DNA of 34,080 nt from Verrucomicrobiota bacterium (GTDB lineage Bacteria > Verrucomicrobiota > Kiritimatiellia > UBA8416): the NCBI GenBank assembly GCA_018645275.1, contig JABGOW010000359.1:1-34080 (forward strand), in the 5' to 3' direction. This document shows, piece by piece, positions 14,658 through 23,210 of the stretch. The first letter of the stretch is position 1. Each line of letters starts with the position of its first letter. The translations under genes were made by a program, and so were the position numbers. Under the pieces are notes generated by a model, which saw only the letters and a program-made list of their open reading frames with translations, did no database searches and was not told the DNA's origin.

Positions 14658-17014
14658 GTTTCATCCACCTTTCCCGCCCACACACTTTGCGGATAGCGCT
14701 CAGCAAGCTCCTCCACGGCCTTGAGACGATCCTCTTGCCGCTTCAATCGGTCGAATGCCAGTGCAGCCCGAAAAAGGCTCTCCGGCACAAGCTCATCGTG
14801 GTCATACAGAATAGCGACACTCATGTAGTAGCGCGAGGCATCTTCATCAAAGCCGCCAAGCTCGGCCGCACGACCCAGGCCAAAGAAAGCCCGAGCACGA
14901 ACCGCGCCCCCATCCTCTGCACCGCCCTTGTCGGAAGCAATCCGAAAATAGGTCTCAGCGTCCTCGGCATTCTTCTTCGCCAGCGAAAGGTCGCCCAACC
15001 GCAGGGCCGCTTCAGATGCATAGTGCGTGTTGACATCCTGATCCAGTGCCTGCTTCAGAGCATCCTCGGCTTCAGCATTGCGACCACGTGCCATCTCGGC
15101 TCGTGCGAGAAGGACACATCCGGACTGCACCCAGGCCGGCTCAGTCGCCGTCTCGACGAGCAACTCCGCAGCTGCCGCAGCCTTGTCATGGGACTTCTTC
15201 TCTCCATGATGCACTGCAAGCCATTCGAGTAGCGCCGACGGAAACTTCCCGCTGAGCGGGGATGCCAGAAGCGCCTGAAGCAGCTCGGCCGCCTCCTCTT
15301 GGCGATCCAACTTCTGCAGCACGAGCCCAAGCTGAAAAGTCGACTCGCACCGCAGCTCATCGCGGGACGTGGTTTCCATCGCATTGCGCAGGGACTGCTC
15401 GGCCTCGGCAAAGGCCTCCTGCTCGCGCAGCAGCATTCCTTTCCAATAGTGGGCGTCCGGGCCAAAGCGTCCTTCGGGAAAACGCCGGAGCAGCTCAGAC
15501 AGAGAGGCGGTGGCATCGTCACGACGTTCCAGGCGAATTTCGCTCATGGCCTTCTGATACAGAGCATCCTGCACCAGTTCGTGCTCGGGGTACTCGTAGA
15601 CCAAGCGCCGCCAATCGCGAGTGGCCTCATCGTGGATCTTGGCGGTTGCCAGGCAGAAGGCCGAAGCATAGAGGGATTGCGGCGCAAGAGGATCCTCCGG
15701 AAACCCGGTGACGAGCGCGTTGTAAAACTCCGAGGCCTCGCGATACGATTCCTCTTTCTGCAGCTGGTGCGCCAGCCGATAGGTAGCATCGCGGGCACGA
15801 TCGGTACCAGCGGCCTGTCGTATGACCATGCGATAGTACTGCGTGGCTTCTGCGCCACGGTCGAGGGCGGCATAGGACTCCGCCAACAGCCAGCAAACTT
15901 CCACGCGCAGGGAATCTGTGAGGCGAATTCGCTCGGCATGAGAAATGGCGCTGCCGTACTCCCCCATTTTGAAGAAGGCAACCGAGATTTCGTAGCGCGC
16001 GGCTTCGGCGAAACGACTCGCCGGAAAGCGTGTCAGAAGCTCGAGGTAGGACTTCACCGCTACTCGATTCTGGAGCAACTGCCGTTCAGCGTTGGCTCGA
16101 ATGTAGAGCCACTCGTCAAGGCCACTCGTGACATTGGGATCGTTGAGCGCCTTTTCGGCCAGCGAAACGGCATCTGCATACAGGCCGGCGTTACTCGCAG
16201 ACCACGCCGCCTGCATACGGGCCACAGCGGAACGTTCATCGGCAGGATAACGGCTCATCAGTTGACGATAACACTCCGAGCTCTGCTCAAAGTCATGCAG
16301 CCGGAAATATATCTCGGCCATTTGGAAAAGGGCCTCTGCAGCAATGCGATCTGTACCCGGGCGCTCCAGGGCTTGTTTGAAAAATGCGATGGCCTGTTCC
16401 GCCAGCCCCCCGTCCCCATCTTGCTTTGCCTCAAATGCAGCCGACCAGCGATCGCGGTGGATATCGCCGCGTTTCATGAGCGCGTAAACACAGAACATGG
16501 AACTCGGATGCTCCGATACGACCCGCGCCAGCGTGGCATCAGCCTGATCCACGTTGTCCGCTCCGAGAAGAGACTCGCCAAGGTAGTAGAGTGTAGCGGA
16601 GGCCAGATCGGACGGGGGTTTTTCACTGATAATCACATTAAAATGCGCCACCGCAGAGGTGAAGTCCCCATCCTCCATGTAGAGGCGGGCACGACGGTAG
16701 GCCGCTCGCAACCGAAACGGGCTCTGCCTGTGGTCAACGACAACACGTGCATACAGTCGCCCCGCTTCGGACGAGAGGCCCTGCAGCCGCATACACTCTG
16801 CCATACGAAAGGTTGCGGCGTCGCGCTGAGTGCCATCGGGATAGGCCTCAAGAATCGCGGCATACTCCTTCATGGCGAGATCATGCATCCCACGCGTGTA
16901 TAGCCCGTCTGCAAATTGCATGCGGTCGCCATACGCATCAGCCCACACAAGGCTGGACGTCGCGAGACAGAAGCTGAGAATGGCCAACCCGAGTTGGCCG
17001 TAGCGCGAGTTCAT
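14645..17014 (-). CDS. Exported tetratricopeptide-repeat protein, 789 residues
   Basis: A signal peptide (hydrophobic segment about 8-25, cleavage after VWA) directs it to the periplasm or outer membrane. Almost all the rest consists of TPR/Sel1-like helical pairs, roughly 15-18 units. Examples are FADGLYTRGMHDLAMKEY near 34-51, EALFQMAEIYFRLHDFEQSS near 235-255, and DALYQKAMSEIRLERRDDA later. Such arrays are protein-protein scaffolds, like YbgF/CpoB or BamD relatives. It begins five bases after the exbD stop and overlaps the VWA start by 13 bases, so the four proteins are probably made together. I infer that it links the VWA/ExbBD complex to envelope partners. No enzyme motif was seen. Confidence 0.85.
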   Translation of the reverse strand: MNSRYGQLGLAILSFCLATSSLVWADAYGDRMQFADGLYTRGMHDLAMKEYAAILEAYPDGTQRDAATFRMAECMRLQGLSSEAGRLYARVVVDHRQSPFRLRAAYRRARLYMEDGDFTSAVAHFNVIISEKPPSDLASATLYYLGESLLGADNVDQADATLARVVSEHPSSMFCVYALMKRGDIHRDRWSAAFEAKQDGDGGLAEQAIAFFKQALERPGTDRIAAEALFQMAEIYFRLHDFEQSSECYRQLMSRYPADERSAVARMQAAWSASNAGLYADAVSLAEKALNDPNVTSGLDEWLYIRANAERQLLQNRVAVKSYLELLTRFPASRFAEAARYEISVAFFKMGEYGSAISHAERIRLTDSLRVEVCWLLAESYAALDRGAEATQYYRMVIRQAAGTDRARDATYRLAHQLQKEESYREASEFYNALVTGFPEDPLAPQSLYASAFCLATAKIHDEATRDWRRLVYEYPEHELVQDALYQKAMSEIRLERRDDATASLSELLRRFPEGRFGPDAHYWKGMLLREQEAFAEAEQSLRNAMETTSRDELRCESTFQLGLVLQKLDRQEEAAELLQALLASPLSGKFPSALLEWLAVHHGEKKSHDKAAAAAELLVETATEPAWVQSGCVLLARAEMARGRNAEAEDALKQALDQDVNTHYASEAALRLGDLSLAKKNAEDAETYFRIASDKGGAEDGGAVRARAFFGLGRAAELGGFDEDASRYYMSVAILYDHDELVPESLFRAALAFDRLKRQEDRLKAVEELAERYPQSVWAGKVDETWQN

Positions 17015-17019
17015 GTCGA

Positions 17020-17436
17020 CTACTCCTCGACGGTCGATGTGGCAAACGAGATGTTCCAGATGTCCACTTGGCGGCAGAGGTCAAGTACGCCAATCACGTG
17101 TTCATAGGGCGTCCGCTTGTCCGCGCGAATCAGGACAGGCTGTCCGGGGTAGATTTCGACGACACGCCCCAGCAGATTCAGAAGTCCATCGTGGGCGAGC
17201 TGGCGTTGGTTCACAACGGTGACCCCGTCAGCGCGCACGTTGACGATAATCTCTGACGGCAGTCGGTCGGGAATCTCACCCGTCTCCGCTGTGGGCAATT
17301 TGATGTCGATCTCGGTTTCCCACTGTGCATAGATCTGTGCAGCAATAAAGAAGCACAGCAGCAGGAACATGATATCAATCATGGGCGCGAGCTGGAAGCC
17401 GGTGTTGGGGGGCTTTGTTTTTCCACGGAAATTCAC
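17020..17436 (-). CDS. ExbD/TolR-family biopolymer transport protein
   Basis: ExbD proteins form the dimer inside the ExbB ring and use the proton gradient to drive TonB, TolA or similar partners. The 138-residue protein has the standard layout: short cytoplasmic N-terminus, a membrane helix with LAPMIDIMFLLLCFF whose Asp21 matches the essential proton-binding Asp of the family, and a periplasmic domain with the PVLIRADKRTPYEHVIGVLDLCRQ segment. The start is GTG at 17436, overlapping the exbB stop as GTGA. It does not separate clearly into ExbD or TolR. Confidence 0.93.
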   Translation of the reverse strand: MNFRGKTKPPNTGFQLAPMIDIMFLLLCFFIAAQIYAQWETEIDIKLPTAETGEIPDRLPSEIIVNVRADGVTVVNQRQLAHDGLLNLLGRVVEIYPGQPVLIRADKRTPYEHVIGVLDLCRQVDIWNISFATSTVEE

Positions 17437-18191
17437 TTCGCCGTTCTCCTACTCAACAGAGCCATGAAGAGGTCAGCAGAGGCTGACTCCAGCAGGGACA
17501 CCAGTTTGGAGGAACAGCGCCGAAAATAGGCGTAGAACATCATGGCGGGTATGCCGACGACCAGGCCAAAGGCCGTGGTAAGCATGGCCTTGTTCACGCC
17601 GGCAACAAGGGCGGTTGGCCGCACCACGGCAATCTGATCAGAAACGGCATTGAACGCGATCATCATGCCAAACACGGTTCCGAGCAAACCAATCATCGGA
17701 GCCACCACAGCGATATCCATCAGGTACTGGGTTTGCCCCTGAATGGACTCGGACTGACGCGCGCCCTCGGCCTCAACCACATCTCTCAGCAACATGGGGT
17801 CTGCATCCGGGATGCTCTTCATGTGATCGAGCGCCGTCAACATGACCGCCGTCAGTGGCCCACGCCGGAAACCGCAAAGCCGGCGCGCATCGTCAAGCTC
17901 GCCCGCGCGAATCTTCTCCATCAGCTCACTGCGGAACGGCTCTGGCACGACCTGCCGTTTGCGTAGCACAACGCAGAAATAGAGAATGAGTGCCAGCGTT
18001 CCGATCGAAAGCGCTCCCAAGACGCCATAGACGGCTTTGACGGCGATGTCCATCGCCTCAGGAAATGAAATGCCAACCTGAGCGGCCACATCAGAATCCA
18101 TCGTTGAATCCTGCGCAAGGCACGGCATCAACTGCGCACTACCAAAGATCAATCCCACAACCAACAACCCACCAAACCATCGTCTTTTCAT
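17433..18191 (-). CDS. ExbB/TolQ/MotA-family proton channel protein
   Basis: ExbB-like subunits form the pentameric ring of the energising complex. The 252 residues include an N-terminal signal-like segment and an extra ~30-residue periplasmic stretch (QDSTMDSDVAAQ), then the usual three helices (about 52-76, 157-181 and 203-223). Conserved signatures are APMIGLLGTVFGMM with Thr172 and NKAMLTTAFGLVVGIPAMMFY with Thr205/206, matching the polar residues lining the ExbB pore. The ATG at 18191 has AGGAG six bases upstream. It is the first gene of the four-gene operon and follows a 161-base gap after argH. Confidence 0.93.
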   Translation of the reverse strand: MKRRWFGGLLVVGLIFGSAQLMPCLAQDSTMDSDVAAQVGISFPEAMDIAVKAVYGVLGALSIGTLALILYFCVVLRKRQVVPEPFRSELMEKIRAGELDDARRLCGFRRGPLTAVMLTALDHMKSIPDADPMLLRDVVEAEGARQSESIQGQTQYLMDIAVVAPMIGLLGTVFGMMIAFNAVSDQIAVVRPTALVAGVNKAMLTTAFGLVVGIPAMMFYAYFRRCSSKLVSLLESASADLFMALLSRRTAK

Positions 18192-18352
18192 ATCAACTCC
18201 TATTCACCCACAGAGAACAACCACTCGCGGTGGTCATCCGAATTCCATTCCAAAATGCCAACGCCCGCTCCAGGACGTTCCCCTCGCTCCACACGTGTAA
18301 CCGTATCTCCAGAACCCACCGACTGTTTTGTAGCCGCCCTGGAGAAGGGCTC

Positions 18353-19735
18353 CTACTTCCCTAACTCCGGATAGGGCACCCCCAACAGTTTTGAGAGAGC
18401 CGAATAGTAGCGTTTTCGGCGCGTCCTAACAAAGCGTATTCCGTCTGAGGCTCGTTTCTTCAGCCCGCTGAAATCCAATCCGGCAGGGGCGCCTTCATGA
18501 ACCTTTGCGGCAATGGCAACCACAGGATCCACATCTCCCAACTGATCCAGACCGGCCTTTACCTCGTTATAGGCGTCGCGGAATGGGACGCCGGAGGCCA
18601 CCAGTTCCAAAGCACGATCCGTCGCGAAGACCCCGGGATTGAACCCTCGCTTGAGCGCTGGAGCATCAACTTCAACGTGGCCCATTACCAGGGCCACGGC
18701 TCGCAAAGCATCGCGGGTCACGCCTACCCCCTCAAGGAAGGGCTCCTTGGTTTCCTGGAGGTCGCGCTGATATCCCCCGGGCAAGCCCTTCAAGATACCG
18801 GCAATGGTATTTGTGCAGGCCAGTACCTTGGCCGTGCGCGCCCGAACCAGCTCAAAGACATCCGGGTTCTGCTTCTGCGGCATGATACTACTTCCCGTGC
18901 AGTACTCCGGCGACAACCGAAAGTAGCCAAACTCCGGCATCATAAACAGAATCATGTCCTCAGCGAGACGCGAAAGCGACAGCATCACCTGCGAGGCCGC
19001 AGCAAGGACAACGCTCTCGCACTTTCCTCGCGCCATGCTGGCATACATCACATTGTGGATTGGGCGCTCGAACCCGAGCAGCCGCGACGTAAGCGCCCGA
19101 TCTATCGCCAGCGGAACCCCATAGCCAGCGGCCGATCCAAGTGGACTGCGATCATTCTGAGCATAGGCCCCCAGCAGCACTTCAACATCGTCCAGCAAGC
19201 TCTCTGCGTGGGCGGAGGCCCACACGCCTACGGAGCTTGGCATTGCGGGTTGGAGGTGCGTACGTCCCACCATGGGCACGCGCGCATGCCGCTGCCCCAG
19301 CGTCAGCAGCAACCGGGCAAGCCCGGCGGCCTCCTCAATCATGCCAAAAAGCTGTTCTTTGGCGTAGAGCCTCAGGTCGAGGGCCACCTGATCATTGCGG
19401 CTACGGGCCGTGTGGACACGCTTCCCGGCATCCCCGAGTTTGCTACTCAGCGCGCGCTCTACGGCGAGATGAACATCCTGATCATCCGGACGGATGGGAA
19501 AGCGGCCGGCACGTGCGCGTCGCATGATCGCCACCAGCTCGCCGATAACGGCATCGCATTCCGTCTCCGAGAAAAGCGGTTTCTCCAGCTTCAGCTTGGA
19601 GAGCATACGCACATGAGCAGCAGATCCGATGCAGTCTGCCTCAACCAGCGCACCGTCCAGGATGACGTCCTTGCCTGCGGTGAATGCCAATACGTCGGGA
19701 TGGATCTTTCCAACTAGTGTCTTCTGGCCCGCCAT
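18353..19735 (-). CDS. argH: Argininosuccinate lyase
   Basis: ArgH splits argininosuccinate into arginine and fumarate, the last step of arginine synthesis. It is a member of the fumarase/aspartase superfamily. From ATG 19735 the protein is 460 residues, the usual length, and contains DQDVHLAVERAL, HTARSRNDQVALDLRLY, VGRTHLQPAMP and the signature GSSIMPQKQNPDVFELVR with the catalytic flexible-loop serine. A longer frame back to 20074 would add 113 non-homologous residues that overlap the upstream gene, so I rejected it. GGAG precedes the chosen ATG by nine bases. It begins 16 bases after the preceding exported-protein gene. Confidence 0.96.
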   Translation of the reverse strand: MAGQKTLVGKIHPDVLAFTAGKDVILDGALVEADCIGSAAHVRMLSKLKLEKPLFSETECDAVIGELVAIMRRARAGRFPIRPDDQDVHLAVERALSSKLGDAGKRVHTARSRNDQVALDLRLYAKEQLFGMIEEAAGLARLLLTLGQRHARVPMVGRTHLQPAMPSSVGVWASAHAESLLDDVEVLLGAYAQNDRSPLGSAAGYGVPLAIDRALTSRLLGFERPIHNVMYASMARGKCESVVLAAASQVMLSLSRLAEDMILFMMPEFGYFRLSPEYCTGSSIMPQKQNPDVFELVRARTAKVLACTNTIAGILKGLPGGYQRDLQETKEPFLEGVGVTRDALRAVALVMGHVEVDAPALKRGFNPGVFATDRALELVASGVPFRDAYNEVKAGLDQLGDVDPVVAIAAKVHEGAPAGLDFSGLKKRASDGIRFVRTRRKRYYSALSKLLGVPYPELGK

Positions 19736-19751
19736 GGTTCCACACTCCGAT

Positions 19752-21017
19752 TCAATTATCTGTTTCCTGTGCATCGCTGTCGACAAGGGCGCCACCGGCA
19801 GCCCGTACACGTGCCGCCAAATAGTCCAAGGCTGCCTCTGCTGTATCCAAACGCTGCAACAGTACGATGTCTGATGCGTCACTTTCAAGGGCCGAAAGAA
19901 TCTCGCCCAGCTCTGCAACAATGGACTGAAACGCTTCCGCACGGCCGGCAGCAAGCAAATCAAGCCGACGGCGCTTGCTGCGTATAAACGCGGAAACCCA
20001 GTCACTCCGCCGGAATGGCAACAGCCTCGCCAGGGCTGCTCTCCGGGGGAGTTCAACATCAAGGGGAATACCACAGGCCCCTGGATAAATCAACAGTTCG
20101 GACCTCAGCTCATCAATCGTGCGTGTCGAGACAGACCCCAACGTACGTACAACATGACGCTGTCGAAGCAGCCACAGATCCCAAGCCTCATCAGCCCGTG
20201 TCGGGGCGTCCACAGGGACCACGAGCGACTGTAGGCTCTCTACCGTGACGGGAACCCCCGACACCAGCCGCTCGAACAACACCTGGAAGCGTTTCTTACG
20301 TCCGGGCAGCGCGGAGAGCCAACGCACAAAGACCCCGTAGGCTGACAGCCTATCCTGCCCTTCAATCGCCAACTGGCGAGGGTCCTCGCCCTCTCCGTCG
20401 CCAACGATTTCCCAGATGGAAGCCAATTCCCCGGCACGCCAGGCCGAGAGGACGTGTTCGATATTCTCATTGCGGGCAGAGGGCAGCAGGTTCTGCTCAA
20501 CGCCCTTCCACAACCACGGCGGCAAGGCGAGCACGGCAGAAAGGGACTTGTCGACGTAGCTCGAGAGCATCACGCGGCAGAGCGCCTGCCGACCACGAAG
20601 GGCGTAGGCAGCATCGTAGTCACGCAGACTGACCCGGTGCAGACAACGCCCCGCCTGCAAGCCGTGACGTACCGCAACACCCCCCGGAGCAGCCGTCACC
20701 CCCGCCTGAACGACAAGCCGGACCGCGCGTTTCTCAAACGGGAGGGGTACCCCTGTGATCGACTCAACCCGATCGGCAATATCCTCACACCACCCCATGA
20801 GCGAGGCATTCTCGAGGCGATTGGTTCCATTGACCGAGAACCGACCGGTAGTGCTGCTGGCACGCTTCGCAGAGAGTGCTGCAATGCGGGACTGAATGGA
20901 TTCCAACGAATCGTCGGTGGCCGCACAGAACGCGGGCACCACCAAGACAAGCGCGCAACACGTGAGAACCGTGGGCAAACCCGACATGGTTGATATTGCG
21001 CTGTGCTGTTGAGACAC
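19752..21017 (-). CDS. Exported protein resembling a catalytically dead Peptidase_MA-like domain
   Basis: I do not recognise a functional family. The protein is 421 residues with a signal peptide (hydrophobic segment VLTCCALVLVVPAFCA). Residues near 125-180 read RQALCRVMLSSYVDK...LALPPWLWKGVEQNL. This parallels the HELTH...LPxWLxEGLAxY pattern of gluzincin (Peptidase_MA/DUF1570) proteins, but with the zinc and catalytic residues replaced. The remainder is helix-rich. The start is GTG 21017, supported by AGGAG overlapping the FmdB stop. It is co-transcribed with the zinc-ribbon gene and argH. A structural or binding role is inferred. Confidence 0.7.
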   Translation of the reverse strand: MSQQHSAISTMSGLPTVLTCCALVLVVPAFCAATDDSLESIQSRIAALSAKRASSTTGRFSVNGTNRLENASLMGWCEDIADRVESITGVPLPFEKRAVRLVVQAGVTAAPGGVAVRHGLQAGRCLHRVSLRDYDAAYALRGRQALCRVMLSSYVDKSLSAVLALPPWLWKGVEQNLLPSARNENIEHVLSAWRAGELASIWEIVGDGEGEDPRQLAIEGQDRLSAYGVFVRWLSALPGRKKRFQVLFERLVSGVPVTVESLQSLVVPVDAPTRADEAWDLWLLRQRHVVRTLGSVSTRTIDELRSELLIYPGACGIPLDVELPRRAALARLLPFRRSDWVSAFIRSKRRRLDLLAAGRAEAFQSIVAELGEILSALESDASDIVLLQRLDTAEAALDYLAARVRAAGGALVDSDAQETDN

Positions 21018-21028
21018 AGCGCGGACTC

Positions 21029-21325
21029 CTACTTGGACGCCTCTGCGGGCGTCTTCTTTGCGGACTTCTTAGCCTTCGAACCACTTGACGCAGTCGAAGA
21101 GGACGCCGCGCTCTTCGCCTTGCTCTCTCCGTCGCGGTAGTTCTTACTGCGATAGTCGGTCTCGTAGAAGCCGCTCCCCTTGAAGATAATCCCGGCCCCC
21201 GTTCCGAACAGGCGGCGGACCTTGCATTTGCACTTGGGACAGCGCTTGACCGGTTCGTCCGTCATGCTCTGAAAACGCTCAAACACATGATCGCACTTCG
21301 TGCACTCATACTCATAGGTAGGCAT
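21029..21325 (-). CDS. FmdB-type zinc-ribbon protein
   Basis: This small protein has an N-terminal zinc ribbon of the FmdB/CxxC_CxxC_SSSS type. It starts MPTYEYECTKCDHVFE and places Cys8/Cys11 and Cys29/Cys32 to bind one zinc. GTGAGIIFKGSGFYETDYR follows, as in the family. The last third is a low-complexity Ser/Ala/Lys tail. Some members are putative regulators of formamidase or amidase genes, but most have no known role. The ATG at 21325 has AAGGA upstream. It is the first gene of a three-gene run ending in argH. Confidence 0.9.
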   Translation of the reverse strand: MPTYEYECTKCDHVFERFQSMTDEPVKRCPKCKCKVRRLFGTGAGIIFKGSGFYETDYRSKNYRDGESKAKSAASSSTASSGSKAKKSAKKTPAEASK

Positions 21326-21413
21326 GACTCATTCCTTCGCCTCTGGGACCTTTAAAACAGGGGATTCACGCTATCCTCACCAACCCACAATGTCAACGTC
21401 CGGTTACGAAAGG

Positions 21414-22370
21414 CTACTCCTCTGAAGGCGAGCGCTGAAATGGGGCCGATAGCCGATAGCGCGCAGACTTCCAAAAGGTCCTGAGGCCGGAATCCCCCCA
21501 GAGTCGGTCCGATCCGTCCTTGTGTACAAGGTACATGGTGTCATCAAAGTCCCAGAAGACCACCGTCTTTCCCTTGGGCTTCAACTTCAGCAGATCATCA
21601 ATATTGCGCAGGTTCGAGACATGCAGCATAAGGTAGTCGGCCTCGGTCTCGCGGATATCGTCATAGAGTTTCTGGGTCAGTCCGTCAAAGTGTAGATAGG
21701 TGGATGAGGTCAGCCAGAAGATCTGTCCTGTGGGCATCTCGGGATAGACGCGGTTGACATATGCCACGACATCACTCGATATGGAGCTGATCAAAACGTC
21801 CTTGTCGCGCTTGCGCGCTCGGAGATCTGCGACGATCTCATCAACCAACCGTGCATCATCGTGAACGTCATCCTGGGATTTGATCTCAATATTGAGCCTT
21901 TTGGTGAGCGCGCCCATGACATTGCCGTAGACCGCAATCTCCCCACCCGCAATTTCCTGCATCTCAGAGACGGTCGTGTCACCAACTGCCTTCATGCTGC
22001 CGAAACGCCTGAACAGGGTTCGGTCATGAAAGACAACAACCTGCCCCTCTTTCGAGTACTGAACGTCGAACTCGATAAAGGCGTATTTGCGATCGAGCTC
22101 CGCCGCCTTCAGTGCCGCCATCGTGTTCTCGGGGTAGCGTTCCGAAGCGCCGCGATGGGCACCCACGGTGCAGCGGTAGCCGTACCGGGTGCGCGGACGT
22201 TTCCCCTCCTGCTTGAGCGCATCGTCAAGGCTCATCGCGTAGCGTGGCATACTGCAGCCACCCCCGGAGAGGGACAGCAATGCGATCAGGACAGACGAGG
22301 CCACCCAGACTCCGCGCCGCTTGCTTCGAAGCCGCGGGGCATCGCTGTTATACTGTTCAAGTGCGCTCAT
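21414..22370 (-). CDS. Glycerophosphodiester phosphodiesterase, envelope-anchored
   Basis: GDPD enzymes cleave deacylated phospholipids to glycerol 3-phosphate and an alcohol. Numbered from the TTG-inclusive frame, the catalytic pattern is complete: HRG at 73-75, PENT at 81-84, Glu101 and Asp103 (FIEFDVQYS), His116-Asp117 (VFHDRTL) and Glu163 (NIEIKS). A hydrophobic N-terminal segment ends in SGGGC (Cys40). It resembles a relaxed lipoprotein box, so the enzyme is probably a periplasmic lipoprotein. A charged 20-residue leader precedes it. ATG 22370 follows AGGAAGG, and a TTG codon just before it is less likely. It is the last gene of psd-pssA-udg-gdpd, fitting phospholipid turnover. Confidence 0.88.
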   Translation of the reverse strand: MSALEQYNSDAPRLRSKRRGVWVASSVLIALLSLSGGGCSMPRYAMSLDDALKQEGKRPRTRYGYRCTVGAHRGASERYPENTMAALKAAELDRKYAFIEFDVQYSKEGQVVVFHDRTLFRRFGSMKAVGDTTVSEMQEIAGGEIAVYGNVMGALTKRLNIEIKSQDDVHDDARLVDEIVADLRARKRDKDVLISSISSDVVAYVNRVYPEMPTGQIFWLTSSTYLHFDGLTQKLYDDIRETEADYLMLHVSNLRNIDDLLKLKPKGKTVVFWDFDDTMYLVHKDGSDRLWGDSGLRTFWKSARYRLSAPFQRSPSEE

Positions 22371-22407
22371 CAAGCAACCTTCCTCACCAGGCGAAGCATC
22401 CTCGGCG

Positions 22408-23202
22408 TTATGCCTTTTTCATCTCGGGAATGGGTTTCCCCAAGCGGCGCAGCACATTCTTGAGGTCCTCCCATACGGGACGCTTCATATTCGGGTTGCG
22501 GAGCATGTAGGCGGGGTGAAAGGTCGGCATGAGCGGAATCCCTTCAAACTCAAGCCAGCTGCCGCGCACTTTCGTAATGCCCATTCCCTTTGGCAAATCG
22601 ACAAGACCATTGATGGCGGTTGCACCAAGAGCCACGATCAATTTGGGTTCCAGCAGAGAAATCTGCCGCTTGAGATAGGGAATGCAAACCTGCATTTCGG
22701 CTGGAGAGGGTGCGCGGTTTCCGGGCGGCCGACACTTGTTGATATTGGCGATAAAGACCGTGTCACGGGAATAGCCCATCGCCTCGATCATCTTCGTAAG
22801 AAGCTGTCCCGAGCGACCCACAAACGGGATGCCCTGTGCATCCTCGTCTGCGCCCGGGGCCTCACCGATGAAGAGAATGTCGGGGTGCATGCAGCCCTGC
22901 CCAGGCACCGTGTTCGTTCGAGCTTCGTGGAGCTCGCAAGCCGTGCACTCAGCAATCTCTGCCGCAACGGCTTCCAGCGAATCGCCCGGTTTGGCGGGTG
23001 TACGCGGCGTGGACGATGAAACGGCAGGGGTAGGGGGTGCCTGCGGCTTTGGTTTTGGCTCTGGCATTTCAGTCTCTACCTTTCCGGCGGCATCTCCAAG
23101 CTCTGCAACCACATCGGGAGAAACCGATACAGTGCGACGGCCTTCGTCGAGCTCCCATTCTAGATAGGCACTCACGTCATTCAGAATACCATCAAGCTCC
23201 AC
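22408..23202 (-). CDS. Uracil-DNA glycosylase, family 4 (Fe-S type)
   Basis: This base-excision repair enzyme removes uracil from DNA. Numbered from GTG 23202, the catalytic motif GEAPGADEDAQGIPFVGRSG begins at 113 and the second motif is FHPAYMLRNP near the C-terminus. Four cysteines fit the family's [4Fe-4S] cluster: Cys86 and Cys89 (CTAC), Cys157 (NKCRPPGNR) and Cys173 (QVCIPYL). An N-terminal helix (LNDVSAYLEWEL) and a Pro/Lys-rich linker precede the domain. The GTG has AGGGG five bases upstream. A TTG at 23220 would overlap pssA by ten bases and is less likely. Confidence 0.92.
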   Translation of the reverse strand: MELDGILNDVSAYLEWELDEGRRTVSVSPDVVAELGDAAGKVETEMPEPKPKPQAPPTPAVSSSTPRTPAKPGDSLEAVAAEIAECTACELHEARTNTVPGQGCMHPDILFIGEAPGADEDAQGIPFVGRSGQLLTKMIEAMGYSRDTVFIANINKCRPPGNRAPSPAEMQVCIPYLKRQISLLEPKLIVALGATAINGLVDLPKGMGITKVRGSWLEFEGIPLMPTFHPAYMLRNPNMKRPVWEDLKNVLRRLGKPIPEMKKA

Positions 23203-23210
23203 GGATACCC

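Noticed and set aside
15299-16903. 534-residue open frame on the plus strand
   Set aside because: It is antisense to the TPR gene, which has a signal peptide, clear repeats and operon context. The long frame is a by-product of skewed codon use.
18331-18356. GCCCT/AGGGC hairpin after argH as a terminator
   Set aside because: The stem is only five bases and no U-tract follows on the minus strand.
18497-19717. 406-residue plus-strand frame
   Set aside because: It is antisense to argH, which carries unmistakable lyase motifs.
19736-20074. N-terminal extension of ArgH by 113 residues
   Set aside because: It overlaps the upstream gene in another frame, has no homology to the lyase family, and the internal ATG has a ribosome site.
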